Part shown: piece by piece, positions 1 to 10,565 of the stretch | How positions within the stretch are numbered: position 1 is the first letter of the stretch | Layout: each line of letters begins with the position of its first letter | From: Aquatica leii | Taxonomy: Eukaryota; Arthropoda; Insecta; Coleoptera; Lampyridae | NCBI GenBank assembly: GCA_035610365.1 | Contig: CM069436.1 | Coordinates: 54,389,505 to 54,453,504, forward strand | Direction of reading: 5' to 3' | DNA length: 64,000 nucleotides | Translations under genes and position numbers: made by a program | The notes under the pieces: generated by a model | The model's database searches: none | Told to the model about the DNA's origin: nothing | The model's input: only the letters and a program-made list of their open reading frames with translations

Positions 1-610
1 AATGTTAGTCCCTTGTCATGACAAAGTTTAAAATCTGTAAAAATGCTATTGAAACATGTAATAGCAAGACTTACTTACAGACATATTAACGTTGCTTGTC
101 ATGGAAATTTGTCAAATTTTCAGTAATATCACTGTACTTTGAAGAGAGGTACAAAGAAAAACAAAAAATTATTTTTCTTATTGATACTGTAATTAAATAA
201 AGACTTGTTTCTACAAAGTAGTTATAACTTTTTTCACCTTTTCACCTGTCCTATTCATCGCTCGGTTATTTGACCTGAAACATAAAACATAAATTTAAGA
301 ATAACCTTAATTGCTGAATTGGTGGTAATGTTAAATAAGCATGCAAAACTTGAAATATTTAAAATATTATTATTGCACAATACACAACATACATTAATGG
401 TCTCAATCTCGGTTACTAGTGTTTGCAAAACTATTTAAAATTTTTAATCGAATTAGTTATACAAACCAATACAAGCACTAAAATGCTATAATATATACTC
501 ACATAAAAATTACACGATAAGTTAACAAAGAATTAAATAATAACGTAGTAGAATACAAACACCATGTAAATGACAAAAATGACTTTTATTAACATAAAAA
601 TGACAAGAGA
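1..610. other. AT-rich stretch without a recognisable gene
   Basis: No open frame of convincing composition, no terminal repeats and no RNA gene could be seen. It is the left flank of the LINE insertion that starts at 626. Confidence 0.6.
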
Positions 611-625
611 TGCGCCGGTATTTAT
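611..625. repeat. Left target-site duplication of the LINE
   Basis: The 15-mer TGCGCCGGTATTTAT occurs here and again at 4090-4104, exactly at the two ends of the LINE-derived sequence. A perfect 15-bp duplication is in the normal size range for target-primed reverse transcription. Confidence 0.85.
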
Positions 626-697
626 AGTTTAACTTTATTCATTGCCATTTGGCTTACAAATTTGGTCGTGTTGTCTATACATATATATTACATTTGC

Positions 698-1523
698 TTA
701 TCCCTTCTCCCCCCTTAACTTTTTCCTCCTGCTCCATACTTCCTCCATCCATTCCGCTCCTTTTCCGTTTTCATCTAAGATATCCACTGTTTTCATCACC
801 TCTTCTCTTAGTTCCCTGCATCTCTTTCTCATGTGGTTCAGATCTTCCGTTTCTTCTCCACATAGCCTGCACAACTTTTCTGGTTCTTCCTTCCAATATT
901 TGTTCCCTAACTCCTCGTTACCACATCTGAACCTTGCCACCATTTTTTTCCTTTTGTTGCTTTTAATCTCACTGTCGTTTAAATATTCCGGCACCCCTTC
1001 ACCCTTGATATCTTTATAATTCCTATTATATCTGCTCTCTTTATCTTTGTCCATCTTTCTTGTTTTTCGATGTCTCTATCTCTCCTTATTATTTCTTCTC
1101 TTGTCCCTACCCCTCTTCTCTTAATCTCTCCACTTCTTCACTCGCGTACCCGTTTCTTTTGTAATACTCTTCTCTGCCCTCCTGCCCGTACTTCACTTTC
1201 CCTCCCTTTATCTCTTTCCAACATTCTTGCAGAATTTTGCAATCTGTTCTTTCCCTCACTTCTTCCTCGTATTTTATTGCTCTTTTTCCTGTCTCGATCC
1301 TTATTTTTTCTATCTGAACCTCCTCTCTCACAATATACCCCGGTGTATCCCTGTCCAATCCTAACACCCATCTCCAGTATTTTTCCTGTAGCCCCTCTAC
1401 CTCCCTCCACTCCTTCCAGCCCCATATTTCCGCTCCATACATTACCACCCCCTTTATTAATTTTTCGAACAGCAATTTTCTTTTTTTATATCCATCTTGA
1501 AAATTCTTTCCCCCACACCCCAT
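698..1523 (-). pseudogene. LINE C-terminal region with CCHC knuckle
   Basis: Minus-strand frames 1523-1107 and 1054-698 follow the RT. The first includes VVMYGAEIWGWKEW, the post-RT region common in LINE ORF2 proteins; the second ends with a zinc-knuckle-like CRLCGEETEDLNHMRKRC. The two are out of frame with each other. The knuckle is thought to bind element RNA in relatives. Confidence 0.8.
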
Positions 1524-2444
1524 ACTTGTCCTATTAGCCTGTTTCCTTTCTTCACCCTTTCCTTTATGTGTTCTCCCTCTTTATTATCCTGTTTCATCGT
1601 GTAGCCCAGGTATGTAAATTCCTTCACTTGTTGCACTTTCTCATCACTCCATCTCCACTCCTCTCTTTTCCTTTTCCCCCCTCTTTTTCTAAATATCATT
1701 ATCTTTGTTTTCTCCGTGTTTACTTCCAATTCTTTTTTTTTCATATATTTTTCTAGCGTTTTCATTATCTCTTTCATTTCCTTTTCCTCCTTAGCCACCA
1801 GCACTATGTCATCCGCATACGCCAACGACCATACCTTAGCTTTCCCTCCCACTATCCCTCCTGTCTGTTGTCCTCTCATTGTCTCTTCCAGATCCCCCGT
1901 ATATACCGAGAACAGGCTTGGGCTCAGTGGACATCCCTGCCTCAACCCTCTCTTTGTTATGAATTTCTCACTCTCTTCCCCGTTCACTTTAACCCTGCTT
2001 CTCGTTTCTTCGTATATTTCCTCTATTCTTTGTATTAATCTTTCATTGATTTTTTTTTTTTTTCATATATTCCCACAGCTTTTCCCTATTCACTTTGTCA
2101 AAAGCAGCTTTTAGGTCTACGAATAGTGCTACCATTTTCCCTCTTTTGTTTTCTAGTTCTTTATTTGCTAAGTGTTTCATTATATATATGTTGTCTATCG
2201 CCCTTCTTCCTTTTCTGAATCCCGCTTGTCCGTCTGGTACCAAACTTCTTTCCTCTATTTCCTTCTGTAATCTTTCTTGCAGTATTGTCGCGTACAATTT
2301 GTATGCCGAGCTCAGTAATGTTACCCCTCTATAATTCTCGACTTTCTTTTTTTCGCCTTTTTTATGTATTGGGCATATTATTCCCTCTCTCCATCTCTCT
2401 GGGAATCCTTCCCCTTTCCATATTTTGTTTATTATTTCCGTCAT
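1457..2444 (-). pseudogene. LINE reverse transcriptase domain
   Basis: Frames 2444-2043 and 1987-1457 on the minus strand contain the ordered RT blocks: NYRGVTLLSSAYKLYATIL, DGQAGFRKGRRAIDNIY, ALFVDLKAAFDKVNR (first catalytic Asp), RQGCPLSPSLFSVY, and SLAYADDIVLVA (the ADD catalytic pair), followed by the KTKIMIF and EFTYLGYT thumb motifs. A shift near 2000-2050, at a run of about twelve T on the plus strand, breaks the frame between the first and second catalytic blocks. An overlapping frame at 2640-2362 carries the linker upstream of the RT. Confidence 0.9.
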
Positions 2445-3029
2445 CCTTTTTGCTACATTTTCTCCCCCGTATATCCACTCTTCTCCTTGTATCCCATCTT
2501 CTTCTGTCGCCTTTCCTTTTTATATGCTTTATCGCCTCTATTCCTTCTTCCTCCCTTGTTCTATCCCTATCTCCTTCTTCTTGTCTTACTACCGCGTCTT
2601 TCCTTTTTTCTTTTTCCTGCTTTTGTTCTTCCCCTCCCAACAGGTTCCGAAAATATATCTCCCATTCTTTAATTTTTATTCCCTTTGTCGTCCTGTTTTT
2701 TTTTCTCTGCTTCTTTAGGTACTTCCATACATCTTCTTCCGTTTTTATTCCTTTAATCTGCTCCTCTTGTTTCTTTTTGTTTTCCTCCTTCTTTCTATCG
2801 CATGTTTTTTTGTATATTTTTACTGCTTTTTTGTATTCTTCTTTTTCTTTCTTCCCTTTTTTCTACTGTCTTAATGCTCTTCTTGCCTTTTTCTTTGCTT
2901 CCTTGCATTCCTTATCCAACCATATCTTCCATCCAGTTTTCTCCCCCTTTCATTTTCTAAATCTGACTCTCTCTGTTGCTTTCTCCATCATCTCTCTCAT
3001 TTCCTCTACACTTTCTTGTATTTTCTTCC

Positions 3030-4027
3030 CTATCCATATCTTTTTATACTCTCTTCTGTCCACTTTTTTTTAGTTATGTACTTCTCCTCTTCCTCTCTCT
3101 CTTCTCTTTCCCTTCCTTCCATTGTCAATTCCAGTGGTTGATGGTCTGACTCTACTCTTTCTCTCACCTTAAATGTCTTTACCTTTTCTGCGGCCTCTTC
3201 ATTTGTCATTACAAAATCTATTATTGATTCTCCCTTTCCTCCTATGTACGTAAATTCCCCCTTTCCATCATCTTCTCTGTTCCCGTTCATTATTTCCCAC
3301 CCTTTTTCGTTGCACAATTCCAGCAGTTCCTTTCCCTCTTTATTTATCACCCTGTCCTTTGTTTGTTTCTTTCCCGTCCCTTTTCTTTCTTGTATTCCCC
3401 CTTTTCCCCTATTCTTGCGTTAAAGTCCCCTCCTACTATTATCAATCCCTCTTCCCTCTCATCTATCATCTCTTCTAAGTTTTTCCTTGTCTCTTTCATT
3501 CTACTGCTATAAACCGTCACCACTTGTATTTTTGTTTTTCCCCACTGCATGTTCCTTTCTACAACTCCTCTTCTCTGTTGCACTTTCTCCTTCTTTTCCA
3601 TCAACCATTTTTTTCTTATTCTCGTTATTATACCCCCCTTTGCTCTCCCTTTTTTCTTTTCTCTTTCTGCATGTTGCACCACCCACTCAAATTCCTCTGG
3701 CAACTCTTTTTCCCACCACTCCCATTCTTTTTCTTCCATCCATGTTTCCTGTAATCCCACTACATCCTGTTCCTTGATGTACTTCCAGAAATCATGTTCC
3801 TTGTTTTTTATTCCTGCTACGTTCCAAAACAATACTGTCAGCTCACTCACCTCCCCCCGTGCTTCTTCCTTATTTTCTTTTTTTCTCCCTTCTTTTTCTT
3901 TTCCATTTCCATTTCTCATTATTCCTTTTCTTTGCCGTTTCGTCAACTTTCCCTCCTTTACCACCCCCCCTTTGCCCTTTAGTTTTTTGCCTTTTGGTTC
4001 CCCACTTTCTCTTCTCTTTCTCTGCAC
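3030..4027 (-). pseudogene. LINE apurinic-type endonuclease domain
   Basis: Two minus-strand frames (4027-3347 and 3350-3030) overlap by four bases and join through a frameshift. The first begins with a Lys/Glu-rich leader, then LTVLFWNVAGI, VVGLQETWME (catalytic Glu region) and IIVGGDFNARIG (the GDFN motif). The second holds the terminal SDHQPL motif (Asp-His pair) typical of exonuclease-endonuclease-phosphatase folds. In active LINEs this domain nicks the genomic target. The frameshift between GDFN and SDH disables it here. Confidence 0.88.
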
Positions 4028-4089
4028 AGTCCCCTATCCTTGTCGTTCCATATGTATCTGTCTCCGTCTATCTCCATTTTTCTGTACCC

Positions 4090-4104
4090 TGCGCCGGTAT
4101 TTAT
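4090..4104. repeat. Right target-site duplication of the LINE
   Basis: Second copy of TGCGCCGGTATTTAT, identical to 611-625. Confidence 0.85.
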
Positions 4105-4330
4105 GCGTTTACGTCGGCGTACTGCAAATTTGCAAAAGCAAGTTTTCTGCAAGTTTGCAGCAAGCTACTCTAATTTCTCAACCGTGTCGTCAAAGTTTCC
4201 AATATTACCAATAATGCTGTAAGCTTGCAGCAAGATTTGTAAACTTTGCAAAAAAAATGCAAGCTAAAAGCAAACTTGCTGTAAGTTTACATGCTATCTG
4301 GCCTAAGAGTGTAAACATACCAAAGATACA
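4105..4330. repeat. TTTGCAAGC-word cluster (subterminal repeats of a small DNA element)
   Basis: Many short words built on TTTGCA, GCAAGC and AAACTTGC, in both orientations, are packed into about 200 bp. Such clusters are usual near the ends of MITEs. No terminal inverted repeat partner was found, so the parent element is not identified. Confidence 0.5.
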
Positions 4331-4334
4331 TGGA

Positions 4335-4570
4335 CAGTAACGCGCCGATACTTAGTGGCGCCTGTGTGCAAAAATTTGCATGGCACTCATGAAAATTTTA
4401 GTTAAAAAAATTGTTTCGTATTATTCTATTCAGATGATAATGACAAAAGAAATATAAGAATGGTAAAATAAACAAATCAAATAAACTATACAAGGTATGT
4501 TAATACATATGTAAATGCAATGGTATAACTCTTAAAAATAACAAAAAAATTTCCAACATGTAATAACGAA
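4335..4570 (-). mobile_element. hAT transposon end, inverted copy of 59000-59260
   Basis: The sequence GCGCCGATACTTAGTGGCGCC and about 200 bp after it, including GGTATGTTAATACATATGT and GCAATGGTATAA, match the reverse complement of 59000-59260, where the same DNA lies just downstream of a hAT transposase relic. This is therefore a detached terminal fragment of the same hAT family in the opposite orientation. No coding sequence remains. Confidence 0.75.
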
Positions 4571-4619
4571 TTCTCCTTTACAAGCTACTTCTAACAAGTA
4601 AAAATTAATAATAAATTCT

Positions 4620-5310
4620 TTCTGTGAGAACTGAATTGGAGGGCAGTTCTAAATATGTTGGAAGTCGTCTTCAAGTGTTGGTTTGGAGTTACCAACCAAG
4701 AAGAATATTGGGTCAGAAAAAATCCATTGACTACTGCTTTTATGCCCAAAGAAGTTGTCGAAATGGAGAGAGCTGCCGCTATCGCAACGATCCTTTCTAC
4801 CGACGTCGCACCCAGTTTCCTGTTCTGGGACAGAACAGTCTTAAGAAAAAGCCAGTTAAATATTTGCGAAGTTATTGTCAACTTCGAGAATGTTTACAAA
4901 CTTATTATCAACTTCCAAAACGTTTACCGAAAAAAAAACAGAAATATATAAAAACGCTTCAAAGAAATCATAAATCAGTTTTTCGCAGTTGGTAGTATTA
5001 AAAAGGCTGTTTAAATAAATAAGTCATTAACGCGTGGTTAAGATACATATAACGGCGTTCAAGCGTACATGCCTTTAATGTAAACAAGTATCAGTTTTAG
5101 ATATACAGAAGTTATCTGCGGAAATTATTTCTCGAGTGATTGTAATATATAAATTAGTGTACGTGTTTTTATATATTTCTGTTATCTGTCTCTCTCTTTT
5201 CTATATCCTTCGGTAAACGTTCTGTAAATTGACAATAAGTTTAGGAACGTTTTCGGAGCTGGCAATAACTTCGCGAACGTTTCATTATTTTTTCTTTCTG
5301 GCGTGATTCA
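4620..5310 (+). mobile_element. LTR-retrotransposon 3' remnant (same family as 30.5-31.0 kb)
   Basis: The start encodes LNWRAVLNMLEVVFK, which aligns with the macro-domain tail at 30630-30680 (LNWRTVKNMLEVVFL). The next 60 bp share the AGAAAAAATC(C/T)ATTGACT block with 30695-30720, and the region near 5010-5160 resembles the LTR-like stretch at 30780-30900 (AAATAAATAA, ATCTGCGG/CCTGCGG, CGAGTGAT, AATATATAAATTA). It is a second, strongly decayed 3' end of the same Gypsy-like element family. Open frames across it are not real genes. Confidence 0.6.
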
Positions 5311-5319
5311 TTTTCAGTT

Positions 5320-5400
5320 CGTCGGTGTTTGTTCTTGTGGTCATATATATATTAGAAAAACTTATCAAAGCTTTAGAAAAAAGCTAGCAGGTCGGTAAAA
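5320..5400 (+). pseudogene. Penelope-like GIY-YIG endonuclease fragment
   Basis: One frame reads VGVCSCGHIYIRKTYQSF, matching the CxCGxxYIGxT core of Penelope GIY-YIG domains (compare the better copy at 20328-20390). Only about 25 codons are recognisable and stops follow. Confidence 0.55.
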
Positions 5401-5830
5401 ACCAGACAAACATTAAAAAACATTTTCATTCACTTTATTCGCTTTATTAATGTGAGCCAATTACGTTTTTGACTATCTTGAAATCCGCCATGCAAAAAAC
5501 TACGGTAAACTTTCCGAAAAATTTAGGAACAAGCTCACGTAGCTACCTATAGTTAGAATTTAAAAAATATTTTGTCTATACTTTCGGTTGTCATCAACTA
5601 TGTCACAAATACGTTTACTCATTTATTTTTAACGTTTTAATAAAATATAGTTACAAACAAAACTTAAAAGACAGTTAATTTAATATATCATTTGGTACAA
5701 CTATATGTGATCTGACACATTATAAGACAAATTCTCTTGTTTCATTTTTTCGAGCTTCTAAATTACTTTGTTGAAATGATTTCCTACAAAAAAATTATAA
5801 AGTTTAAAAAAAAATGTAAATGTTGATTAA
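5401..5830. other. No gene seen
   Basis: AT-rich sequence between the Penelope scrap and the unknown minus-strand gene; it would hold the 3' untranslated region of the latter. No other structure was recognised. Confidence 0.4.
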
Positions 5831-6926
5831 CTAACATCGCAAATTGGTAGAATCTATTTTTGCCGCGTGCATTGCTAACAATCTTCGAGCCTCTTGCATT
5901 CTTCGCAAATCATTTTCTAACTGATTTCGCTCCCGTTCTTCGATTAGACTTAAGTTATTCAAATTTACCGTTTGACATAAATTTGAACTAAAGCTAGGCA
6001 CACTGTTTCTCAAAACCGAAATGTTAGGGTTGACTTCTGTAGTTTTAGTTTCCGAATTTGTAGTTTTTTGTATAATTTTAGGAAGTTTGTTTTCACCTTC
6101 TTCTTGATATGTTTGAACAGTAGTTGTGCTTTTTTCAAACGAAACTTTCTTGTCGCGTGGCAAATTATCGTAAGAAGAGCAAGTTAAATTTAGTGCGTTG
6201 CTGACATCAGTGTTTAGATTACCAGTAACATTTCCTGAATCCGTAGTTGCATTATAGGAACCGTCTGAGCTATAATATGCGTAGGTGCCTACAGATGTAG
6301 TACTCGGTGTAACAAGGTTTGTATCAGTTCTTTGAAAACACTGTGGTGGTAAATGACCAGTGTAGTTAAATCCTCCGTATTTTGTGTTTGTAACAGTACT
6401 ACTAAACGGAGGAGCAAACTTAGAATAATTTAAGTTTTTACTATTAGATCTTTTTTGTGGTTTAGAATTTGATGATGTCAAATTTATGCTGCTGTTACTT
6501 AAATTTACTTGATTGGTGTACTCTTCTGATTTTTGTTCGAGTACGTCCAAGTTTGATTGTTGGTCAGAAGAAACCGACAAACTATTGCCACCCCTTCTAA
6601 AATCGTAAGTCGCATTTACACGCTGACTAGGCGGAGTTGGCCATACCAATACTCTCCCTACTTCTCCTCGAAGAATTTTTCCCATTAAAGAATCGTCTAT
6701 ATTTCCTGACGATGAATCGTACTGTGTATTCAAGTAAGATGAAGATGGATCAATGGTGTTGTAATCGCCAATTTTATACGAGTGTTGTAGAGTTGGATTT
6801 AAGGAATGATATAAAGTAGGTTCTTTAGACGTGTACGGATGTGGTTTTTTAGGAGTGCTTGTATACTGTGGTGCAAAGAATTTGCCGCTACTATTCTTTG
6901 ATCCATAAGAACTATTTAAAGATCCT
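5831..6926 (-). CDS. Unknown Ser/Asn/Thr-rich protein, 3' exon
   Basis: A minus-strand frame stays open from a likely splice acceptor (AAATATACAG, ending near 6927) to the stop at 5831, at least 364 codons. The upstream exon is not identified; the acceptor implies one base of a split codon comes from it, and the 6947-7885 frame does not supply it in an obvious way. The product is low-complexity, rich in Ser, Thr, Asn and Tyr. It has a conserved-looking patch GKILRGEVGRVLVWPTPPSQ in the first third and a probable coiled coil at the C terminus (LIEERERNQLENDLRRMQEA). I do not recognise the family. The long open frame in AT-rich DNA argues for real coding sequence. Confidence 0.6.
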
Positions 6927-6946
6927 GTATATTTAAAAACAAACTG

Positions 6947-7885
6947 TTAATAAAAAGATGAAAGTGACTCCGTTGTCAAAACATTATTGTTAAGATATAC
7001 TGGAACGGCTTTTAAAACAATCACATTCAATTGTTTTAGCAACGAGTCTTTAATGCTTTTAATTTTATTTTCTAACTGATCGAGTGTAGTAAGTAAACGA
7101 TTTATATTAAATAGTTCTTCCATGCTATTAGAAGAAATCGTTTTTTTGCGTAGACTAAAGTCGACTAAATTGTTTATACTATATAAAGAGTCAACAGCAG
7201 TTTCGTTTATCAAAATAGGAAACTTTTCTAAACTAGAATTAGATGATTCGTTTAATAGCGACGCAAATGAGTAGTTTGAAGTGCTTTCACGCGTTTTCGA
7301 GTTTATACAGACGCTTGATGGATTATTGCATTGTGTATCAGAAGCGATGGAACTGTTAATTTCTTTTTTTGAAAAACATTCTTTTGGATAGTTATTTAAA
7401 AAAGACGATTTTGTATTGTAAAAATCATTTTTATGAGCGCGAAAGGTATTAGTTGGTTTCTGCTGCAAGTAAGGGTCTATTTGCGAATCACAGCGCAAGT
7501 TTTTGTTATTTCTTTTAATGTAGTTTCTATTTTCTAACGCTTCTGATGCCACCGTTGCCAAGTTTCTACTTGTATGTTTTTTAAACGCAGATTTTGTAGT
7601 AGATGATGAGTTTGATTTTAATTTACTTGGATTAATTTCAGTGTGGTAAGTTGCAGAAGGATTGTATACAAGACGCCGAAACATTTCTGGAACGTTATCA
7701 ACAAAAACATAGTATGTATCATAAAACTGACGTAGGTTAAAACTTGCACACAGTTGTCTCTCTAAGTTTTGATTATTGAATTCATTAGGTTTACAAGAAT
7801 TAATTGAATATTTCCAAAAATCTTGACCTAAACAAAAAACTGTTTGAAAGTAATTTAGAAATATATCTGCATTAGCAAAACGCAT
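6947..7885 (-). CDS. Unknown 312-residue protein
   Basis: The frame starts at an ATG (MRFANADIFLNYFQ) and ends SLSSFY-stop, 20 bp before the acceptor of the next exon. The first 90 residues look like a folded helical segment rich in Phe, Tyr and Asn (CLGQDFWKYSIN, LRQFYDTYYVFVDNVPEMF); the middle is Ser/Asn/Lys-rich; the C terminus has a short coiled-coil-like stretch (LLTTLDQLENKIKSIKDSLL). A TTTTTTGTTTAG acceptor-like sequence near the start could mean the true exon begins within the frame. It lies 35 bp downstream of the next frame on the same strand. Family not recognised. Confidence 0.55.
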   Translation of the reverse strand: MRFANADIFLNYFQTVFCLGQDFWKYSINSCKPNEFNNQNLERQLCASFNLRQFYDTYYVFVDNVPEMFRRLVYNPSATYHTEINPSKLKSNSSSTTKSAFKKHTSRNLATVASEALENRNYIKRNNKNLRCDSQIDPYLQQKPTNTFRAHKNDFYNTKSSFLNNYPKECFSKKEINSSIASDTQCNNPSSVCINSKTRESTSNYSFASLLNESSNSSLEKFPILINETAVDSLYSINNLVDFSLRKKTISSNSMEELFNINRLLTTLDQLENKIKSIKDSLLKQLNVIVLKAVPVYLNNNVLTTESLSSFY

Positions 7886-7920
7886 CTACCTTATTACTCT
7901 ATAAAACATAAAATTAAAAA

Positions 7921-8250
7921 TTAAGTACCATAAAGATTTCCAAAAATTGATTCATTGGCACCTGAGCTTACATCCAAAGGTTTTGAAATATTAACAGAAG
8001 CGGCGTTCTTAGTTTTCGTTTGATTACATGCGTTAGCTTCCTTCGAGACTGGTTGTACCGTTGAATAAGGTGAATTTAAATTTCCTCGTGTAGTCAAAAA
8101 TGTTCTGTTGCTTTGAAATCCTGAAGGTAATTCAATAATAACTGTTTCGTTTGGTTTTATCGAGCCATCTGGTATGATAATTTTTTTATAATGTTTTTCC
8201 AAAGTTTTGCCCGTAGTATCCATTAACACAAAAAATTTTACTACTTCCAC
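7921..8250 (-). CDS. Unknown 109-residue protein or first exon
   Basis: The frame begins MEVVKFFVLMDTTGKTLEKH and contains a beta-rich looking patch (VIIELPSGFQSNRTFLTTRG) before a Ser/Asn-rich tail ending FGNLYGT. Only 35 bp separate its stop from the ATG of the following frame; splicing them would need an intron of about 30 bp and leads to a stop, so they appear separate. Three packed frames on one strand suggest one locus whose transcript structure I cannot settle. Confidence 0.5.
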   Translation of the reverse strand: MEVVKFFVLMDTTGKTLEKHYKKIIIPDGSIKPNETVIIELPSGFQSNRTFLTTRGNLNSPYSTVQPVSKEANACNQTKTKNAASVNISKPLDVSSGANESIFGNLYGT

Positions 8251-9096
8251 ATTTCTCTTTTAAAGTCACTTTAAAGACAGGGAGCAACTTGATTTGTTTT
8301 ATTTTCAATCGGAATATTGATACGCAATTTGGCGGTTTGCATCGGAGTATCAATATATTATTATGTACATATAAGAATATCGAAATAATTTTTTTTGTAT
8401 CGTCTTGTTACATCGATACGACAGAACGATACTTTTTTGACCTAATGCCAGGTTCCGGGAGAAGCCAGGACTGAGTGAACACGTAGCGCGGCTCTGAAAC
8501 CTAAGAAGGGCGAGACCCCGGAAGCTTGCTTCCGCGCAGTCATTTTAAGTATAGATTTGTATTGCCTGTAATTTATTGCTCGGGAATTAATCTGTTAATT
8601 GGTAGAACTAAGATAAAAGTCGGGGTTAAACCGTACTTACCTACAGACTTAATTTGTCTCGAAGTTCGGCAGTTAATTAGACGTAGACGGTGTTTAAGCT
8701 GTTCTTACTAACTTACCTGTAACATGTTCAAAATTATTGAGACCCTTCACTGTGCAGTGTTTTTTCGTTTTGAGACTTCTTGATAATTGAATCATACAAT
8801 TGATCGTCAACCTGCGTCATCCCATGTGACGACCTGTTTTTTAGGGATTTTTTAGGATTTTTTTTCTACGACCGGTAAATAGGTAGAGCTTATGTTTATT
8901 ATCATTTATTAACATATACTTTGTTAGTATAAAAAATATGAATTTTAAGCTAAAAATATTGTGTAGAACTTGAGTTACAGCGTTCTGAACACCCCCGCCT
9001 CGAAAAAATGAGCTCGCACTTCCTCCACGATTCCGACTGATTGGCTTATCTAAAACAAAAAAAAAACGGCGTTTTAATTTGTAAGCCTAAATGCAC
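8251..9096. other. No gene seen
   Basis: Contains a GC-richer patch at 8445-8545 unlike the surroundings and several short open frames without features. It may be old transposon sequence but I could not tie it to a family. Confidence 0.4.
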
Positions 9097-9243
9097 GGAA
9101 TGGACTATTATCAAATGAATATACAAAAAATTGGACTTTTGGTAGACATTTGAAATAAAAGTTGCGAATTTTGCGTTTTTTTTTGTTTTTTGCTATAAAA
9201 AAATCGAAATTTTGGAAATTTTTGATTGATAATAGTCCATTCC
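9097..9243. repeat. Inverted repeat with 18-bp perfect arms
   Basis: GGAATGGACTATTATCAA at 9097-9114 is the exact reverse complement of 9226-9243. The 111-bp spacer is A/T-rich. It lies downstream of the transposase tail at 9401-9803 (which reads toward it), so it could belong to that element's 3' region. Confidence 0.7.
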
Positions 9244-9400
9244 ATGAGTTTACATGTGTTGAGTGTGCCCTATAAATTTCAAGTCATTCGGTCATCCCGT
9301 TTTTGAGATACGATGGAGGAAAGTTTGAAAAACACAGTTTTGAGGAAAACGCGTTTAAAGTTTCAATTCCGTTTAAAACTATGAAAATCTCAACTTACCC

Positions 9401-9803
9401 TCAATCGGCGATGCCTGGTCCATAGAGTATTCCTTCCTCTTCCTCTTGAAACTCTTTTAAAGCAGATTGTTCAGCTCTTGAGTCAATCCTGGCTTGTTTA
9501 ACGACATCACTTACGCGCCGCTCAGAACGTGAGATTCGCTTTTCATCACGTTTCTCAACATACGTATGGGTTTCGCGGCCAATGGGGCATCCCATAACCG
9601 ACAGTACTTTTAAAACACTTTCAAAACCTTCATTAAAGATGATAACTGATAAGTAGCTAGCAATTTCAACAATCTTGGGGCCAGAATGAAGATGCTTAGG
9701 AGCAAAAGTCCAAATCAAGGAATTCAAAGATTCGTTATTGTTTTGTGTCTCTGCTCCTAAACAACGAATTAATAATTTTGATTCTGATTCTGCTTTTTAC
9801 TTT
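9401..9803 (-). pseudogene. Transposase C-terminal fragment (Mutator/Kolobok-like family)
   Basis: The minus-strand frame reads CLGAETQNNNESLNSLIWTF and then FAPKHLHSGPKIVEIASYL, followed by FNEGFESVLKVLSVMG and a basic/acidic tail. The pattern C-x-TQN-NES-N-W-x-CPK is familiar from a large family of insect transposon proteins often labelled Mutator-like or Kolobok-like transposase. Only the C-terminal 130 residues remain. The family name is from memory of the motif and is less certain than the transposon nature. Confidence 0.6.
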
Positions 9804-10565
9804 CCTATAAGGGAAATATAGCAATTACAATTTTTTTTCAAAAACATTTTTTTGCATAATTTTACGTTTCAAGGTCTCCTGAATCAGAAAAATGTATTTT
9901 TGACAAAAAATTTTGGTGTCTGTGTGTGTGTAACGATGTACCCACGATAACTCTTGAATAAAAAATCGTAATAACTTGAAATTTGGTATAGAACTGACTT
10001 TTCATATCCTCTCAGTTTTATCAAATGGTGGGTCTGATAAAGAAATTAGAAGTAGTAGTAGTTTTTCTTATATAATTTTGTACGTATGTAAATTATTCGA
10101 ATTATTTTTACAATTTCTTATAGAGATAATTCTTCCTAACAATTTTTAAAAAATTTCTAACATTAACAGTTTATTAGATATTTTCTTTATAATTTAAAAT
10201 GAATTTACAAATATAATAGGTACGTTTCGTCACTAGGTAGTCATTGAAAATATATATTCATATAGTATGCATATCTGATTTATGTTGTATTTTGCTATTA
10301 TATCTCGTAATCAAATAATCTTCTAAAACATTTTCTACTTTGTGATTTGAATTTACAGTTCTTTTATTTACTGAATGCATTACAGTCGATAGTACTTGCA
10401 TATATATATATATATATTGATTTGGTGTTCGTCGTCTTCTTGCTCATGCATGTCTGCTTTGTAGTTGTTCGCTTCTGCGTTTCAAAGTTTTGCTTGTACA
10501 TAAGGACAAAATGACTCACCGCATAACGCTATTGTTTTTTAACCAATCATATAGTAAGTTTAAAT
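9804..10565. other. No gene seen; short TA repeat
   Basis: AT-rich sequence with a TATA microsatellite near 10400-10420. No coding or structural signal was found. Confidence 0.4.

Larger units (their letters stand above)
626..4089 (-). mobile_element. Non-LTR retrotransposon (LINE), near full length, coding frames broken
   Basis: The element reads on the minus strand: endonuclease near 4027-3030, reverse transcriptase near 2444-1457, then a C-terminal domain ending near 698. Perfect 15-bp copies of the target flank it, so about 3.46 kb was inserted in one event. The 3' end on the minus strand finishes AATAAAGTTAAACT rather than with a long poly-A. The sense strand is strikingly purine-rich, which makes the proteins Lys/Glu-rich and makes the plus strand a run of pyrimidines full of spurious Ser/Phe/Leu frames. 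The three domains lie in different reading frames, so it cannot be active as it stands. The order endonuclease, reverse transcriptase, CCHC with no obvious RNase H points to the broad Jockey/R1/CR1 group; the clade is not resolved. Confidence 0.9.

Noticed and set aside
642..4214. Long plus-strand frames rich in Ser, Phe, Leu and Pro
   Set aside because: They are the complement of the purine-rich LINE coding strand; no domain, and the minus strand gives clear endonuclease and RT motifs.
7886..7920. A 30-bp intron joining the 8250 and 7885 frames
   Set aside because: Shorter than workable introns and the join runs into TAA at once.
5831..8250. Endogenous virus origin for the packed unknown frames
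   Set aside because: Packing alone is weak evidence; no viral motif could be seen, and the paralogue genes elsewhere are spliced like cellular genes.
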